This document shows positions 1 through 15,000 of a DNA stretch of 64,000 nucleotides, piece by piece; position 1 is the first letter of the stretch, and each line of letters starts with the position of its first letter. A program made the translations under genes and the position numbers. The notes beneath the pieces were generated by a model, which saw nothing but the letters and a program-made list of their open reading frames with translations, was not told the origin of the DNA and did no database searches. Source of the stretch: Spirilliplanes yamanashiensis (GTDB lineage Bacteria > Actinomycetota > Actinomycetes > Mycobacteriales > Micromonosporaceae); NCBI RefSeq assembly GCF_016863475.1, contig NZ_BOOY01000018.1, positions 1 to 64,000 of the forward strand. The letters run 5' to 3'.

Positions 1-3000
1 GAGGCCGAGACGCCGCCGCCGGTCACGCCGAAGGCGAAGCCCGACGCCGACACGCCGCCGGCGGCCCCCGCGGCGAAGTCGGCGACCGACACCCCGCCGC
101 CGAAGTCCTTCAAGGAGCTGAGCCAGCACCCGATCGCGCAGGTGGTCGACGAGACCATCGACGAGGCCCTGGAGGAGGTCAGCCAGACGCTGCTGGCGTA
201 CATCCCCCAGTTCGCCGCCGGCGACCGCGACAGCATCGACCCCAAGGAAGTCCTCATGGCGCTCGCCGGCGGCGCCATGATCGGCGGCGTCGCGTCCACG
301 GTCATGCAATTGTGGGCGAAGATGCTGCCGAAGTTCGCGCAGACGAACATCGGCCGCGCGCTCGGCTCCGGCGCGGGCGAGGTCCTCGGCGAGTTCCTGT
401 TCAGCACGATCGTCAACGGCGACTTCAACGCCGGCGCCACGATGGTGTCGTCCATGTTCGGCTCACTGGCGGTCGACCTCGCGCACGACACCAACCAGGC
501 CGTGGTCGGCACGCTCCCGCCGAAGGACGACACCGGCCAGGGCACCGTCCCGTTCGACCCGGACACGTCGACCGGCTCGACGCCCCCACCCGCCGGCCCG
601 CCCGCCCCCACCGGCCCGGCCACCGTCGACGGCGGCGTGACGACCACCACCGGCGGCGACACCGTCACGACGGGCGGCACCACCACCACGGTCGACGCCA
701 CGACCACCGTCACCGGCGGCACACCCACCACAGTGGACGGTGTCACCACGATCACCGGCGGCACCACCGTCTCGACCGGCGGCACCACGACGACGACGGA
801 CAGCACCACCACCAGCACGGGCGGCACGACGTCCACATCGGGCGGCACGACGACGACGGGCGCCACGACTTCAGCGGATGGCACGACCACGGCCGGCGGC
901 ACCACGACCTCCACCGGCGGCACGACCACCACGACCGGCGGCGTCACGGTGACCCCGGGCGGCACGACCACCACCACGGGCGGCGTCACCACCATCACCG
1001 GCGGCACGACGACCACGAGCCCCGACGGCGTGACGACCACGACGGGCGGCACGGTCACCACGACGGGCGGCACGAGCACCACCACCGGCGGCACCCCGAG
1101 CACCTTCGGCGGCACCACCACCAACACCGGCGGCACCACGACGACCACGGGCGGCACCACCACCTCCGCACCCGGCACACCGCCCACGACGGCCGCCGAC
1201 CCGGTGACGGCGGGCGGCCCCCCACCGGCGACCGCGGGCACGACGACCACCACGAGCGGCCCCCCGGCCACGACCGGCACGACTGGAGACACGGCGGGCA
1301 ACACGGCTGGCGGACCTGATGGAAACGCCACCGGCGGCACCCCGACGACACCCGGCGGCACGCCGGCCACCGCAGGTGGAAGCACCCCCAACACCGCCAC
1401 GAGTGGCACTCCCGCGACGACCGCGGGGGGTTCCACCACGGGCGGGACCACCACGTCGGGAGGGACCACCGCAACAGGCGGAACCCCCACCACCACGGGT
1501 GGCACCCCCACCACAACTGGAGGAACCCCCACCACCGGAGCAACGCCCACCACCGGCGGAACCCCGACGACTGCGGCCGGCACGACCACCACCGGCGGGA
1601 CACCCACCACCACGGCTGGCACCCCGACCACGGCCGGCACAACCACCACCGGCGGAACACCCACGACCACCGGCGGCACGCCGACCACCACCGGCGGGAC
1701 ACCCACCACCACCGGCGACACCCCGACCACCACGGCCGGCACAACCACCACCGGCGGAACACCCACCACCACCGGCAGCACGCCGACCACCACCGGCAGC
1801 ACGCTGACCACGACCGGCACGACCACCACCGGCGGCACGCCGACCACCACCGGCGGCACGCCGACCACCACCGGCGGCACGCCGACCACCGGCGGCAACA
1901 CGCCGGCCACCAGCGGCGGAACACCCACCACCGCGGGCGGCACGACGACCACCGCCGCCGGGACACCAACCTCGACCGGCGGGACGCCCAGCACCACCGC
2001 GCCGACCACCACCGGCGGGACGCCGACCACCCCCGGCAGCAACCAGACCACCAACCCGCCCGGCACAACCCCGAAGGACCCGGCCACCGCGCCCGTCACC
2101 CCCACGACCGGCAGCACCCCCACCTTCCCGACCCCCGCACAGAACGGCGCCACCGAAAGCCCCGACACCAGCCAGCCATCCACAGAGGACAGAACCGAGA
2201 CGACAAGGCCGGACCGCCCGTCGCTGCCGCCCCTGGACACCTCCGTAGGCGACGCGACCAGCCCGGTGTCACCGATCGACGGACCGGCCTACGACGGCGA
2301 CTCCCCCGTCTCGCCGCTGGGGTCGGACGGCGACATGCCGCCGTGGCAGCAGGCGCCCGACTACGTCACCGTTCCCCAGGGCGGGCTGGTGTTGCTGGAC
2401 GACGGGCCGGCGGAGCGGGACAACCGGGAGGCGGCGCGGGCCTACCGCACCCACCCGGACCGCTACCCGGTGCTGGTGCACGCTACCCCGGCCGGGCCGG
2501 TCGTGGGTGGGCGGCCGGTGGGCCTGGAGCAGTTGCGGGACCTCATCGTCGCCGATCCGCGGTCGGCCGGGAAGACGGTCGAGCTGGTGGCGTGTCACGG
2601 CGCCGTGCCGCAGGGTGGCTGGGCGGCGGAGCTGGCGTTGCTGTTGCCGGACGGCACGCCGGAGGTGATCGCGGCGACCGATGCGGCGTGGACGCATCCG
2701 ACGGCGGACGGGGGGCCGACCCGAGTTTTCGCGTACGCGGCGGGGTTCGGCGCGGACGGCACGCCGACGTTGACGCCGGCGGGCTGGCAAGGGTTCGCGA
2801 AGCCGGCCGCGCCGGGGGGCCGGGGGCCGGTCGTCACGCAGTACGGCATCGCGAAGCCGGGGCCGGCGGAGCCGGGGGTCCGGCTGACCGGTCCGGACGG
2901 GACGCCGTTGCCGGCGCCCGAGGTGCGCGACGGGTTGGCGCGGCGGCCGCTGGACTTCACGCTGCCCGTCGACTCGGTCGCCGACCGGTCCGGCGCGCAC

Positions 3001-6000
3001 CCGCCGCAGCCGGTGGCGTGGGCGGGCGGGGCCGCGCCGGCGGTGGCGACGCGGTCGTACGACGGCGGGTTGTCGCCGGCGGGTCAGGACGCGGTGGCGC
3101 GGGTGCTGGCGGCGGCGGACGGGTTGCCGGGGCCGGTGGCGGACCGGGTGCGGCGGTTCGCCGGGGACGTGCGGGGCGCGGTGTCGCAGGTGATGGTGGC
3201 CGCGGACCGGGCGGACGTGGCGCCGCTGTCGCCGCGCCGGGCCGACGTGGTGCTGGCGCAGCTCGCCGACCAGGTGGAGGCGGGCCGGGACCCGTTCACC
3301 GATCCGGCGTCGCCGCTGGCCGGCGTCCCCTACGACCCGGGTGCGGCGGACGCGGCGCGCCTGGCGCAGCTGGCCCTGGTCAACCTCAGCCCGGCGGGGC
3401 GCGCGGCGGTCACGGCGGACCCGCTGTTCGACCGGCTGGTGGCGGCGGATCCGCGGGTGCTGGCGGCGGCGCTGCGCGGCGGCCCGCACGACACGGTGGA
3501 CGACGTGACCGCGGCGGCGCTGCGCGGCGGCGCCGGCATGGACGCGCAGCAGTTCCTGAACACGTGCCTGGCGGCGGCGGTGAACAGCCAGGTGCGGTCG
3601 CTGGCGCCGTCGATCGTGGCGCAGCTCGCGATCGGCGACGACACCGTGGCGCAGCTGGAGCAGCTGCTGGCCGACGCCCGGGCGGCGAACGCGCCGTGGC
3701 TGGCCGGTCGGGACCGGTCGGCGCGGACGCTCGAGCAGCTGGTGGCGGACCGGGTGGCGCAGGCGCGGGGTGCGTTCGCCGCGCTGCGCGCCGACGCGGA
3801 CGGGCTGGTCACGAACGGGGTCCCCGACCCGGCCGCGTGGGCGGCGCTGAGCGACCGGTGGGGCCGGCAGATGCAGAAGCTGGCCGCGGTGGCGGACCCG
3901 GCCGGCGGCGTACCGGTGCTGACGCGCAAGCGGACGAACAGCTGGGCGCTGGGCGCGGTGCTCGCCGCGCCGGCGGGCGTGGACCGCCCGGGGCGCCGGT
4001 CGCAGGGCATCGACGAGAACGCGTACGCGCCGAAGGTGGCCCGGCTGCTCGACCCGGACGCCGCGGCGGCGGCCGTGCCCGCGGCGGTGCAGCCGCCGGT
4101 GGCCGGGCGGCCGCTCGCGGCGCAGGTCTCCGACGACTTCTGGAACCGGCTGCACCACCACGGCCCGCAGGTGGTGTCGCTGACCCGCACGGTCGCGCCG
4201 CTGGGCGGGCACGCCGCCACGATCAGCGCCGTCACCGACGACGACGGCGGGCGGGCGTACCTGATCGGCGACCCGGCGAAGCCGCGCCCGCAGGTGGTCT
4301 CCCCGGCCGGGATGCGGTCGTGGCTGGCCGGGTGGGGCAGCGTGGAGATGGCGCCGCTGGCGCCCGTGCCCGCTCCGGTGCGGGCGGCGCCGAACACCCC
4401 GTCGCAGGTGCCGGCGTTCCAGGCGCCGGGCACGATCGTGCAGCCGGACGACTACGTGCTGACCAGCGACGGCACGCAGCCGCCGTTCACCCGGGTGCAG
4501 CCCGACGCGCAGGTGCGCGACAACGGCCCGGACGCGTTCCCCCGGTTCACCGTCGAAAGACTCACCGTCCACGACGCCAAGCCGCCGCTGCTCGTGTCGC
4601 CCGACGGCAGCATCGCGGTGAACGCCGCCGGGCACGAGAACGGCGTCTTCGACAAGGACAACGGGCGCCGGCACGAGTTCTACACCACGCCCGAGCGGAT
4701 CGCGCACGCCAACCGCCTGCTCGCGGAGGCCGGCAGCGACGTCGAGCTGCGGGCCGTGCCGGGCAACACGGTGCAACTGCCGGGCGGGCCGCCGCTGGTG
4801 ATGGCCCGGCCCGCGTTCCTGAGCCCGCTGCCGGCGATCTGCCGTGACTTCGCCCAGGGCGTCGCGGGCGGCACGATCTCGCACGCCGTGCTGCGCCCCG
4901 CCGGCGGGCCGGCCGCGATCGCCCCGGTGAACGCCCAGGACGGCCTGGAGGTCACCGGCATCTACCACCTGGCCGACGCGCTGACCCGGGCCGTCCTCGA
5001 CGACGCCGCCGGCACCGTGACGCCGGACTGGGGCGCGGCGGCGATCGCCGCCGACACCCGCCCGGTCGGCCGCACCGACGGCGCGCCGCGGCCCGGCCGC
5101 GAGTTCGGGCTGGCCGTCCACGGCGAGCCGGCGATGGACGACGCGCTGCGCCGGCTGGGCCTGAACCACCACACCGGGCCGGTGCACGTCGGCGAGGTGT
5201 TGATGACGGCGACCGTCGCCGACCGGGGCGAGGGCCCGGACATCGACCCGACCACGAACTACGCCGTGGACGGCAAGCCCGTCACAACCGGCGCCCCGTG
5301 GGGGTACCACTTCGCGCCGGTCGTCGCCACGAGCACCGACGAGGCCACGCACGTCACCCTGGAGAACGCCCGCCCGCAGACCAGCTTCGTGGGCGCCGCC
5401 ACCGACGAGGCCCTCGCGAGGAACCTGGCCTACCACCGCGACCACCCGCCCACGGGCGAGCTCGGCCCCCGGCAGCAGGCCCTCTACGACACGCTGGTGC
5501 AGGTCGACGCCCTGGCCGACCCGGCCGCCCGCGAACAGGCCCTCGTCCGGGCCCGGTTCGACCTGCAGGCGCAGTCGCCGCACCTGCTGCCGGACACCGA
5601 GATGTGGCAGGTCCGGGTGTTCGGCGCGGCCCCGGAGCACTCGCACCACGCGTTCGTCCGTACCGGCCGGACGAACAACCCGCTGACCGCCGTCGTGCTC
5701 GCCAACGCCGCCGCCACCACGACGGTCGACAGCAGCGTCCCGCCGGCCGCCGACGACCAGCGCCTGCAACGCCTCGCCGACCAGGCCGCCCACGTGGCCC
5801 GCTGGAACGCCGACAACGGCCTGCCGCCGCCGGTCGTCGAGGCCACGACGACGGGCGACCGGCACACGCTGCGCATCAACCCCACGCCCGCCGCGACGCC
5901 GCCGGCCGCGCCGCCCACCGCGGCCGCCGCCACCGTGGCGAACACCCTGCGGGGCGTCCTCGCCACCACCGCGCCGGCCGTCACGGTCACCCACACCCCC

Positions 6001-9000
6001 GCCACGCCCGCGCCGGGCGTCCGCGGCACCACCGGCGGCCTGCTGCACCGGTTCAGCGCCGGCGTCCGCCGCGGGCTGCGCCGGGCCGCCCACTGGGGAC
6101 CCGCCCCCGGCGACGCCCCGGTCCACGACCGCACCCCCACCGAGTTCGCCGAGTACGGCCCGGACGACGCGCCCCGCCTGGTGCTGCTCGACGACACCGG
6201 CGACAACACCGCCAACCGGGCCGTGGCCGACGCGTTCCGCACCCACCCGGACCGCTACCCGGTGCTCGTGCACGCCACCGCCGCCGGGCCGGTCGTCGAC
6301 GGCAAGCTGCTCACCCCGGACCAGCTCGCCGAGCTCATCACCGCCGACCCCCGCAGCCACGGCAAGGACGTCGAACTCATCGCCTGCGAGCTGGCCGACC
6401 CCACCGGCAAGCCCGTCACCGACGCCTGGGCCGCCCAGCTCTGGCAGGCGCTGCCGCGCACCAACGCCCGGGTCATCGCCGCCATGGACAAGGCGTGGAC
6501 ACCCCTGCCCGGCGACAGTGCCGACACGGACACCGTCACGCCCGCGGTCAGCGTCACCGCCACCTTCGCCGCGGACGGCACCCCGACCCTCACCGGCTCC
6601 GCCGGCTGGCGCGCGTTCGGGGACCCGCCGGGCGCGCCCGCCGACGCGCCGCGCACCCGCCCGGTGGTCACCCAGTTCGGCGCGGACAAGCCCGCCCCGG
6701 GCGCGGCCGGCGTCCCGCTGACCGACGCCCACGGCACCCCACTCGCCGACCCGGACGCCGTCCGCGCCGCTTCCGAGACCGGCCCGCCGCCCGCGATCGA
6801 CGCCCCCGGCGCCACGTGGGCCAACGCCCCGCCCGCCGACCCCGACACCGCCGCCGAGTCGGAGTCGGAGTCCGAGTCGGACGCCGGGTCGGAGTCCGGG
6901 TCGGTGGTGTCGACGCGGTCGGAACGCTCGTACCGGGAGGGGTTGTCGGCCGCGGGCGGCGACGCGGTCACGCGGGCGCTGACGGCGGCCGGCGGGTTGC
7001 CGGCGCCGGTCGCGGCGACGGTCCGCCGGTTCGTCGAGGACGTGCGCGACGCGCTGGCGCAGGTGATGGTGGCCGCCGACGGCACGGACGTGGCGCCGCT
7101 GACGCCGCGCCGCGCCGACGCGGTGCTGGCGCAGCTGGCCGACCAGGTGGAGGCGGGCCGGGACCCGTTCACCGATCCGGCGTCGCCGCTGCGCGGCGTC
7201 CCCTACGACCCGGCCGCGGCGGACGCGGCGCGCCTGGCGCAGCTGGCCCTGGTCAACCTGAGCCCGGCAGGGCGGGCGGCCGTGGCCGCGGACCCGCTGT
7301 CCGCCCAGCTGCTGGGCGCGGACCCGCGGGTGGTCGGCGCGGCGCTGCAGGGCGGACTGCACGACGCGGTGGACGACGTGACCGCGGCGGCGCTGCGCGG
7401 CGGCGCCGGCATGGACGCCCAGCAGTTCCTGAACACCTGCCTGGCGGCCGCCGTCAACACGCAGGTGCGCTCGCTGGCGCCGACGATCGTCGCGCAGCTG
7501 GCGATCGGCGACGACGCCCTCGGCCAGGTGCGGCAGACCCTCGCCGACGCCCGGGCGGCGAACGCGCCGTGGCTGGGCGACCGGGACCGGTCGTCGCGCA
7601 CGGTCGAGCAGCTGGTCGCCGACCGGGTGGCGCAGACGACGGCGGAGTTCGCCGCGCTGCGCGCCGACGCGTCCCGGCTGATCACGGACGGCAGCACCGA
7701 CCCGGCCGCGTGGGCGGAGCTGAGCAAGCGGTGGGGCCGGCAGATGCAGAAGCTGGCCGCCGTGATGGACCCGGCCGGTGGCGTGCCGAAGCTGACGAAG
7801 AAGGTGACCGGCAGCTGGGGGCTCAGCGCCGCCCTGGCCGCGCCGGTGGGCGCCGACAGCCCCGGGCGGCGAACCCAGGGCATCGACGAGAACGTGTACG
7901 CCCCCACGCTCGGCCGCCTGCTCGACCCGGAGGCCGCGGCCGCGGCGGTCCCGGCGGCCGTCCAGCCGCCCGTGGCGCCGCGCCCGCTGACCGCGCGGGT
8001 CACCGACGACTTCTGGCAGCGGCTGCACCACCACGGCCCGCAGCTGCTGTCGCTGACCCGCACGGTGGCCCCGCTCGGCGGGCACGCCGCCACGATCAGC
8101 GCCGTCACCGACGACGAGGACGAGCACGCGTACCTCATCAGCGACCCGGCGAAGCCGCACCCGCAGGTCGTGACGCCCGGCGGCCTGCAGGCGTGGCTCG
8201 ACGGCTGGGGCAGCGTCGAGATGGCGCCGCTGGCGCCCGTGCCCGCCCCGGTGCGGGCGGCGCCGAACACTCCCTCGCAGGTGCCGGCGTTCCAGGCCCC
8301 CGGCACGATCGTGCAGCCCGGCGACTACGAGCTGACCAGCGACGGCGCGCAGCCGCCGTTCACCCGGGTGCAGCCGGACGCGCATGTCCGCGACAACGGC
8401 CCCGGCGCGTTCCCGCGGTTCACCGTCGCACGGATCACCGTCCACGACGCGAAGCCGCCGCTGCTGGTCTCCGCCGACGGCACCGTGGCGATGAACGCCG
8501 CCGGGCACGAGAACGGCGTCTTCGACAAGGACAACGGCCGCCGCCACGAGTTCTACACCACGCCCGAGCGCATCGCGCACGCCAACCGGCTGCTCGCCGA
8601 GGCCGGCAGCGCGGTGACCCTGGAGGCCGTCCCGGGCAACTCGGTGCGGCTGCCCGGCGGGCCGGGCCTGGTGATGGCCCGCCCCCAGTTCCTCACGTCG
8701 CTGCCGGCGATCTGCCGCGACTTCGCCCAGGGCGTCGCGGGCGGCACGATCTCGCACGCCGTCCTGCGCCCCGCCGGCGGGCCGGCCGCGATCGCCCCGG
8801 TCAACGCGCAGGACGGCCTGGAGGTCACCGGCATCTACCAGCTCGCCGACGCGCTCACCCGGGCGGTGCTCGACGACGACCTCGACGCCGTCACCCCCGG
8901 CTGGGCGGCCGCCCAGGTGGCCGCGGACACCCGCACCGCCGGCCGCACCGACGGCGCACCCCGGCCCGGCCGGGAGTTCGGCCTGGCCACGCACGGCGAC

Positions 9001-12000
9001 CCGGCCATGGCGGAGGCCCTGCGCCGGCTGGGGCTGAACCAGCACACCGGGCCCGTGCACGTCGGCGAGGTGCTGATGACCTCGACGGTCGCCGACCGCG
9101 GCGAGGGACCCGACATCGACCCGACCACCAACTACGCCGTCGACGGCAAGCCCGTCACCACCGGCGCCCCGTGGGGCTACCACTTCGCGCCGGTCGTGGC
9201 GACCAGCGGCGACGAGGCCCTGCACGTCACGCTGGAGAACGCCCGCCCCCAGACCAGCTTCGTCGGCGCCGCCACCGACGAGGCCCTCGCGCGGAACCTG
9301 GCGTACCACCGCGACCATCCGCCCACCGGCGACCTGACCCCGCAGCAGCAGGGCCTCTACGACACGCTCGTCGAACTCGACGGCGCCACCGACCCCACCG
9401 CCCGCGACCGGGCCCTCGCCCGCGCCAAACTCGACCTGCAGAGCCAGTCGCCCGAACTGCTGCCCGACACCGAGATGTGGCAGGTGCGCGCCTTCGGCGA
9501 GGCACCGGAGCACTCGCACCACGCGTTCGTCCGCACCGGCCGGACCAACAACCCGCTGACCGCCGTCGTGCTGGCCAACGCCGCCGCGACCGCCACGGTC
9601 GACAGCACCACGTCGCCGGCGTCGCGCGGTCAGCGCCTGCAGCGCCTCGCCGACCAGGCCGCCCACGTCGCCCGGTGGAACGCCGACAACGGCCTGCCGC
9701 CGCCGGCCGTCGAGATCACCACGGCCGGCGACCGGCACACGCTGCGCCTCAACCCGGCGCCGGCCACGGCCCCCGCCCCGGCTCCCACCCCGGCCGCCGC
9801 GGCCGTGCAGAACGCCGTGCAGGGCGCGCTCGCCACCACCGCACCCGGCGTCACCGTCACCCACACCGCCGACGCCGGCACCCGCGCGCGCAGCGGCACC
9901 GGCAACCTGATGCGCCGGGCCAGCGTGAGCATCCGCCGCCGCCTGAGCCGGGCCACCCACTGGGGACCCACCCCCGGCGACGCCCCGGCCCACGACCGCA
10001 CCCCCACGGAGTTCGCCGAGTACGGCCCCGACGACGCCCCCCGCCTGGTGCTGCTCGACCACTCCGCGGACAATGCCACGAACCTCGCGGTCGCCGACGC
10101 GTTCCGCACCCACCCGGACCGCTACCCGGTGCTCGTCCACGCCACCGCCGCGGGCCCGGTCGTCGACGGCAAGGTCCTCACGCCGGAGCAGCTCGCCGAG
10201 CTGATCACCGCCGACCCGCGCAGCCACGGCAAGGACGTCGAGCTGATCGCCTGCGAGCTGGCCGACCCGACCGGGCGGCCGGTCACCGACGCCTGGGCCG
10301 CGCAGCTGTGGCAGGCGCTGCCGCGCTCCAACGGCCGGGTCATCGCCGCGATGGACAAGGCCTGGACACCGCTGCCGGGCGACAACACCGACACGGTCAC
10401 GCCCGTGGTCACCGCCACCGCCACGTTCGCCGCGGACGGGACCCCGACGGTCACCGGCTCCGCGGGGTGGCGCGCGTTCGAGGACCCGCCGGGCGCGCCC
10501 GCCGACGCGCCCCGGACCCGGCCGGTCGTCACCCAGCACGGCACGGTCAAGCCGGACCCCGGGGCGCCCGGGATCCCGCTCACCGGCGCCGACGGCACCC
10601 CGCTGAGCGCGGAGCAGGTCCGCGCGGCCGCGGACACCGCCGGCCGGCCGATCGACCCGGGCGCCCTGGCCGCCCTGTGGGCCGCCGGCATCGAGATCGA
10701 GACCCGCAACGTCCTGTCGTTCCCCACCGCCGGCGACGACTCCGACGACGACGGCGAGATCCCGTACCGCACCCCGCTGCTGGTGGGCGACGGGTTCACC
10801 GTGATGGTCGACCACTACGGCGGACGTCACCAGCCGATCGCGGAGATCGTCACCGAGCCGCTGCGCGTGTACGACGCCGAGTCGCGCGCCGACGCCGACC
10901 GCGTCCTCGACCGCATCGAGGCCGTCCTCGCCCGCTTCGCCTCCGTGCCGCCGGGGCGGCAGCGGTCGCTGCAGGACCTGTTCGGCGACCTGGACGGCGT
11001 CCACGTCGCCCCCGAGGTCGCCGGGATCGCCGGCCAGATCCAGGTCGCGGGCGCCGCCGCACCTAACCCCAACACCCAGTTCACCGTGGGTGTGCCGATG
11101 GCCGGGCTGGCGCCGTTCCTGCAGCACATGGTCGACCACGCCTACCGCGGGCGGGTCAACGACCCGAAGCAGCAGCTGCTGCGCGAGGGCCTCACCGCCG
11201 GGACGACCGTCGCGGACCTGTACCGCCGGGAGCACCCCGGCGCCACCGACGCCGACCTCGACGCGCTGCGCGGCTACACCGCCGTCAGCTACCCGATGGT
11301 CGCCGGCGGCCTGCTGTCCGCCCTGGACCAGCGCGCCGGCAACCCGTACCTCGCCAAGCACTATCTCGGCGCCGCCGGCCGCGTCGCCTACCCGGCCGTC
11401 CTCGCCGGACTGCCCCCGGCCGTGCGCGACTTCCTGGCCACCCACCACGCCGCCGTCCGCGACGCCCTCGAACAGCAGTTCCGCGCGGCGCACCCGGCCG
11501 CCGCCCCGGACCTCACCCGGGTGACGCGGGGGCGCCCGCCGCGGCTGTTCGACACCGAGTTCACCACCCACGACCCCGACCCGGACGACCCCTACCGCCC
11601 CGAGGTCCCCGTCACCGTCGACCAGCTCCTCGACAACCTGCTACTCCCACCCGCCCCCGGCCGGCCCAGGCTCACCCCCGAGATCTTCGGCATCTACACC
11701 CACTTCCCCACTCTCGACACCGACAACGGCCGCCTGCCCTTCCCCCTACACCTGCTCGAACTACGCACCTACGGCCGCAACACCGGCATCGACGGCATCC
11801 GCGCCAACTTCACCACCCTGCGCACCCTGCTCACCGCCCTCGCACCCGCGACGCGCACCCGCCCCGCCGTCCCACCCAAGCCCGCCGCCCTGCGCTCCGG
11901 CACCACGTGGACCGCCTGGAGCAGCGGCCCCGCGGCGGAGCCGGAAACCGAGTCGGACGAGGATTCGGACGTCGAGTCGGACGCCGGTTCCGTGGTGTCG

Positions 12001-15000
12001 ACGCGCTCGGAGCGCTCGTACCGGGACGGGGTGTCGGCCGCCGGCACCGACGCGGCGGCCCGGGTGCTGGCGGCGGCCGACGCGCTGCCGGCACCCCTGG
12101 CCGACCGGGTCCGGCGGTTCGCCGACGACGTGCGCGACGCCGTGTCGCAGGTGATGGTGGCCGCCGACCGCACCGACGTCATGCCGCTGACGCCGCACCG
12201 CGCCGACACCGTCCTCACCCAGCTGGCCGACCAGGTGGAGGCCGGGCGCGACCCGTTCACCGATCCGGCGTCGCCGCTGCGCGGGGTGCCGTACGACCCG
12301 GCCGCCGGGCGCACGGCCCGGCTGGCGCAGGTCGCGCTGGTCAACCTGACCCCGGCGGGCCGGGCGACCGTGGCCGCCGACCCGCTGTTCACCCGGCTGC
12401 TCGCGGCCGGGCCGGAGGTGCTGGCCGCCGCCCTGCAGGGCGGCCCGCACGACACCGTCGACGACGTGACCGCCGCGGCGCTGCGCGGCGGCACCGGCAT
12501 GGACGCCCAGCAGTTCCTCAACACCTGCCTGGCCGCCGCCGTCAACACCCAGCTGCGGTCCCTCGCGCCGACCGTCGTCGCGCAGCTCGCCATCGGCGAC
12601 GACACGCTGGCGCAGGTGCGGCAGACCCTCGCCGACGCCCGGGCGGCGAACGCGCCCTGGCTGGCCGACCGGGACCACGCGTCGCGCACCGTCGAGCAGC
12701 TGGTCGCCGACCGGGTGGCGCAGGCGCAGGGCGAGTTCGCCGCGCTGCGCGCCGACGCCGGCCGGCTCGTCGACGACGGCGTCACCGACCCGGCCGCCTG
12801 GGCGGAGCTGAGCGACCGGTGGGGCCGGCAGATGCAGAAGCTCGCCGCCGTGATCGACCCGGCCGGCGGCGTGCCGAAGCTGACGAAGAAGCTGACCGGC
12901 AGCTGGGGCCTCAGCGCCGCGCTGGCCGCGCCGAAGGGCGCCGACAGCCCCGGGCGGCGCAGCCAGGGCATCGACGAGAACGCGTACGCGCCCGGCGTCA
13001 CCCGGCTGCTCGACCCGGACGCGGCGGCGCCGGCCGTGCCCGCGGCCGTGCAGCCGCCGATCGCGCCGCGGCCGCTCACCAGCCGGCTGTCCGACGATTT
13101 CTGGCACCGGCTGCGCCACCACGGCCCGCAGCTGCTGTCGCTGACCCGCACGGTGGCGCCGCTGGGCGGGCACGCCGCCACGATCAGCGCCGTCACCGAC
13201 GACGACGGCGAGCCCGTGTACCTGATCAGCGACCCGGCGAAGCCGCGGCCGCGGCTGGCCACCCCCGAGCAGGCGCAGTCCTGGCTGGACGGCTGGGGCA
13301 GCGTCGAGATGGCCCCGCTGCCGCCGGTGCCCGCCGCCGCCCGCACGAGGCCGAACGCCGCGTCCCAGGTGCCGCCGTTCCGGCCGCCGGGCACCGTGGT
13401 CGCGCCCGGCGACTACGTGCTGACCAGCGACGGCACGCAGCCGCCGTTCACCCGGGTACAGCCCGACGCCCAGGTGCGCGACAACGGCCCGGACGCCTTC
13501 CCCCGGTACACCGTCGAGCGGCGCACCGTGCACGACCCGAAGCCGCCGCTGCTGGTCTCCGCCGACGGCACCCTCGCGATGAACGCCACCGGCCACGACG
13601 GCGACATGTACGCCAAGGACAACGGCCGCCGGCACGAGTTCTACGCCACGCCCGAGCGCATCGCCCACGCCCGGCGGGCCCTGGCCGAGTCCGGCAGCGA
13701 GGCCGACCTCGAGGAGGTGCCGGGCAACACGGTGCGCCTGCCGGGCGGGCCCGTGCTGGTGATGGCCCGGCCGGTGTTCCGCACCTCGCTGCCCGCGATC
13801 TGCCGCGACTTCGCCCAGGGCGTCGCCGGCGGCACCATCTCGCACGCCGTCCTGCGCCCCGCCGACGGCCCCACCGCGATCGCGCCGGTCAACGCCCAGG
13901 ACGGCCTGGAGGTCACCGGCATCTACCAGCTCGCCGACGCCCTCACCCGGGCCGTCCTCGACGACGACCTCGACACCGTCACCCCCGGCTGGGCAGCCGC
14001 CCAGGTGGCCGCCGACACCCGCACCGCCGGCCGCACCGACGGCGCACCCCGCCCCGGCCGCGAGTACGGCCTGGCCACCCACGGCGACCCCGCCATGGCC
14101 GAGGCCCTGCGCAAGCTCGGCCTCAACCAGCACACCGGCCCGGTGCACGTGGGCGAGGTGCTGCTGACGGCGACCGTCGCCGACCGCGGCGAGGGACCCG
14201 ACATCGACCCGACGACGGACTACGCCACCGCGGGCCGGCCCGTGACGACGGACGCCCCGTGGGGGTACCACTTCGCCCCCGTGGTGGCGACCAGCGGCGA
14301 CGACGGCACCCACGTGACGCTGGAGAACGCCCGCCCGCAGACCAGCTTCGTCGGCGCCGCCACCGACGAGGCCCTCGCGAAGAACCTGGCGTACCACCGC
14401 GACCACCCGCCCACCGGCGACCTCACCCCCCAGCAGCGGGACCTGCGCGACGCCCTCGCCCAGATCGACGGCGCCACCGACCCCACCGCCCGCGACCGGG
14501 CCCTCGCCCGCGCCAAGCTCGACCTGCAGAGCCAGTCACCCGAACTGCTGCCCGACACCGAGATGTGGCAGGTGCGCGCCTTCGGCGACGCGCCGGAGCA
14601 CTCCCACCACGCCTACGTCCGCACCGGCCGCACCAACAACCCGCTCACCGCCGTCGTGCTCGCCAACGCCGCCGCCACCACGACGGTCGACAGCACCGTC
14701 CCGCCGGCCCCGGCCGATCCGCGCCTGCAACGCCTCGCCCACCAGGCCGCCCACGTCGCCCGCTGGAACGCCGACAACGGCCTCCCGCCGCCCGCCGTCG
14801 AGATCACCACCACCGGCAACCGGCACACCCTGCGCATCGACCCGACCCCGGCCGCCGCCCCGGCCCCGGCGCCGACCGCCGCGGCGGCCACCGTGGACAC
14901 CGCGCTGCGCGGCGCCCTCGCCGGGACGGCGCCCGGCGTCACGGTGACCCACACCGCCGCCACCCGCGCCCGCAGCGGCACCGGCAACCTCATGCGCCGG

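Noticed and set aside
619-2055. CRISPR array or non-coding satellite
   Set aside because: Units are in-frame codons for a Thr/Gly/Pro tract, with no constant repeat and unique spacer structure.
2269-11571. A 3,100-residue open frame on the minus strand, antisense to the giant gene
   Set aside because: It is Arg/Gly/Val/His-rich without any domain and mirrors the codon bias of the plus strand. High third-position GC produces such shadow frames; several others of 1,000-2,000 codons exist for the same reason.
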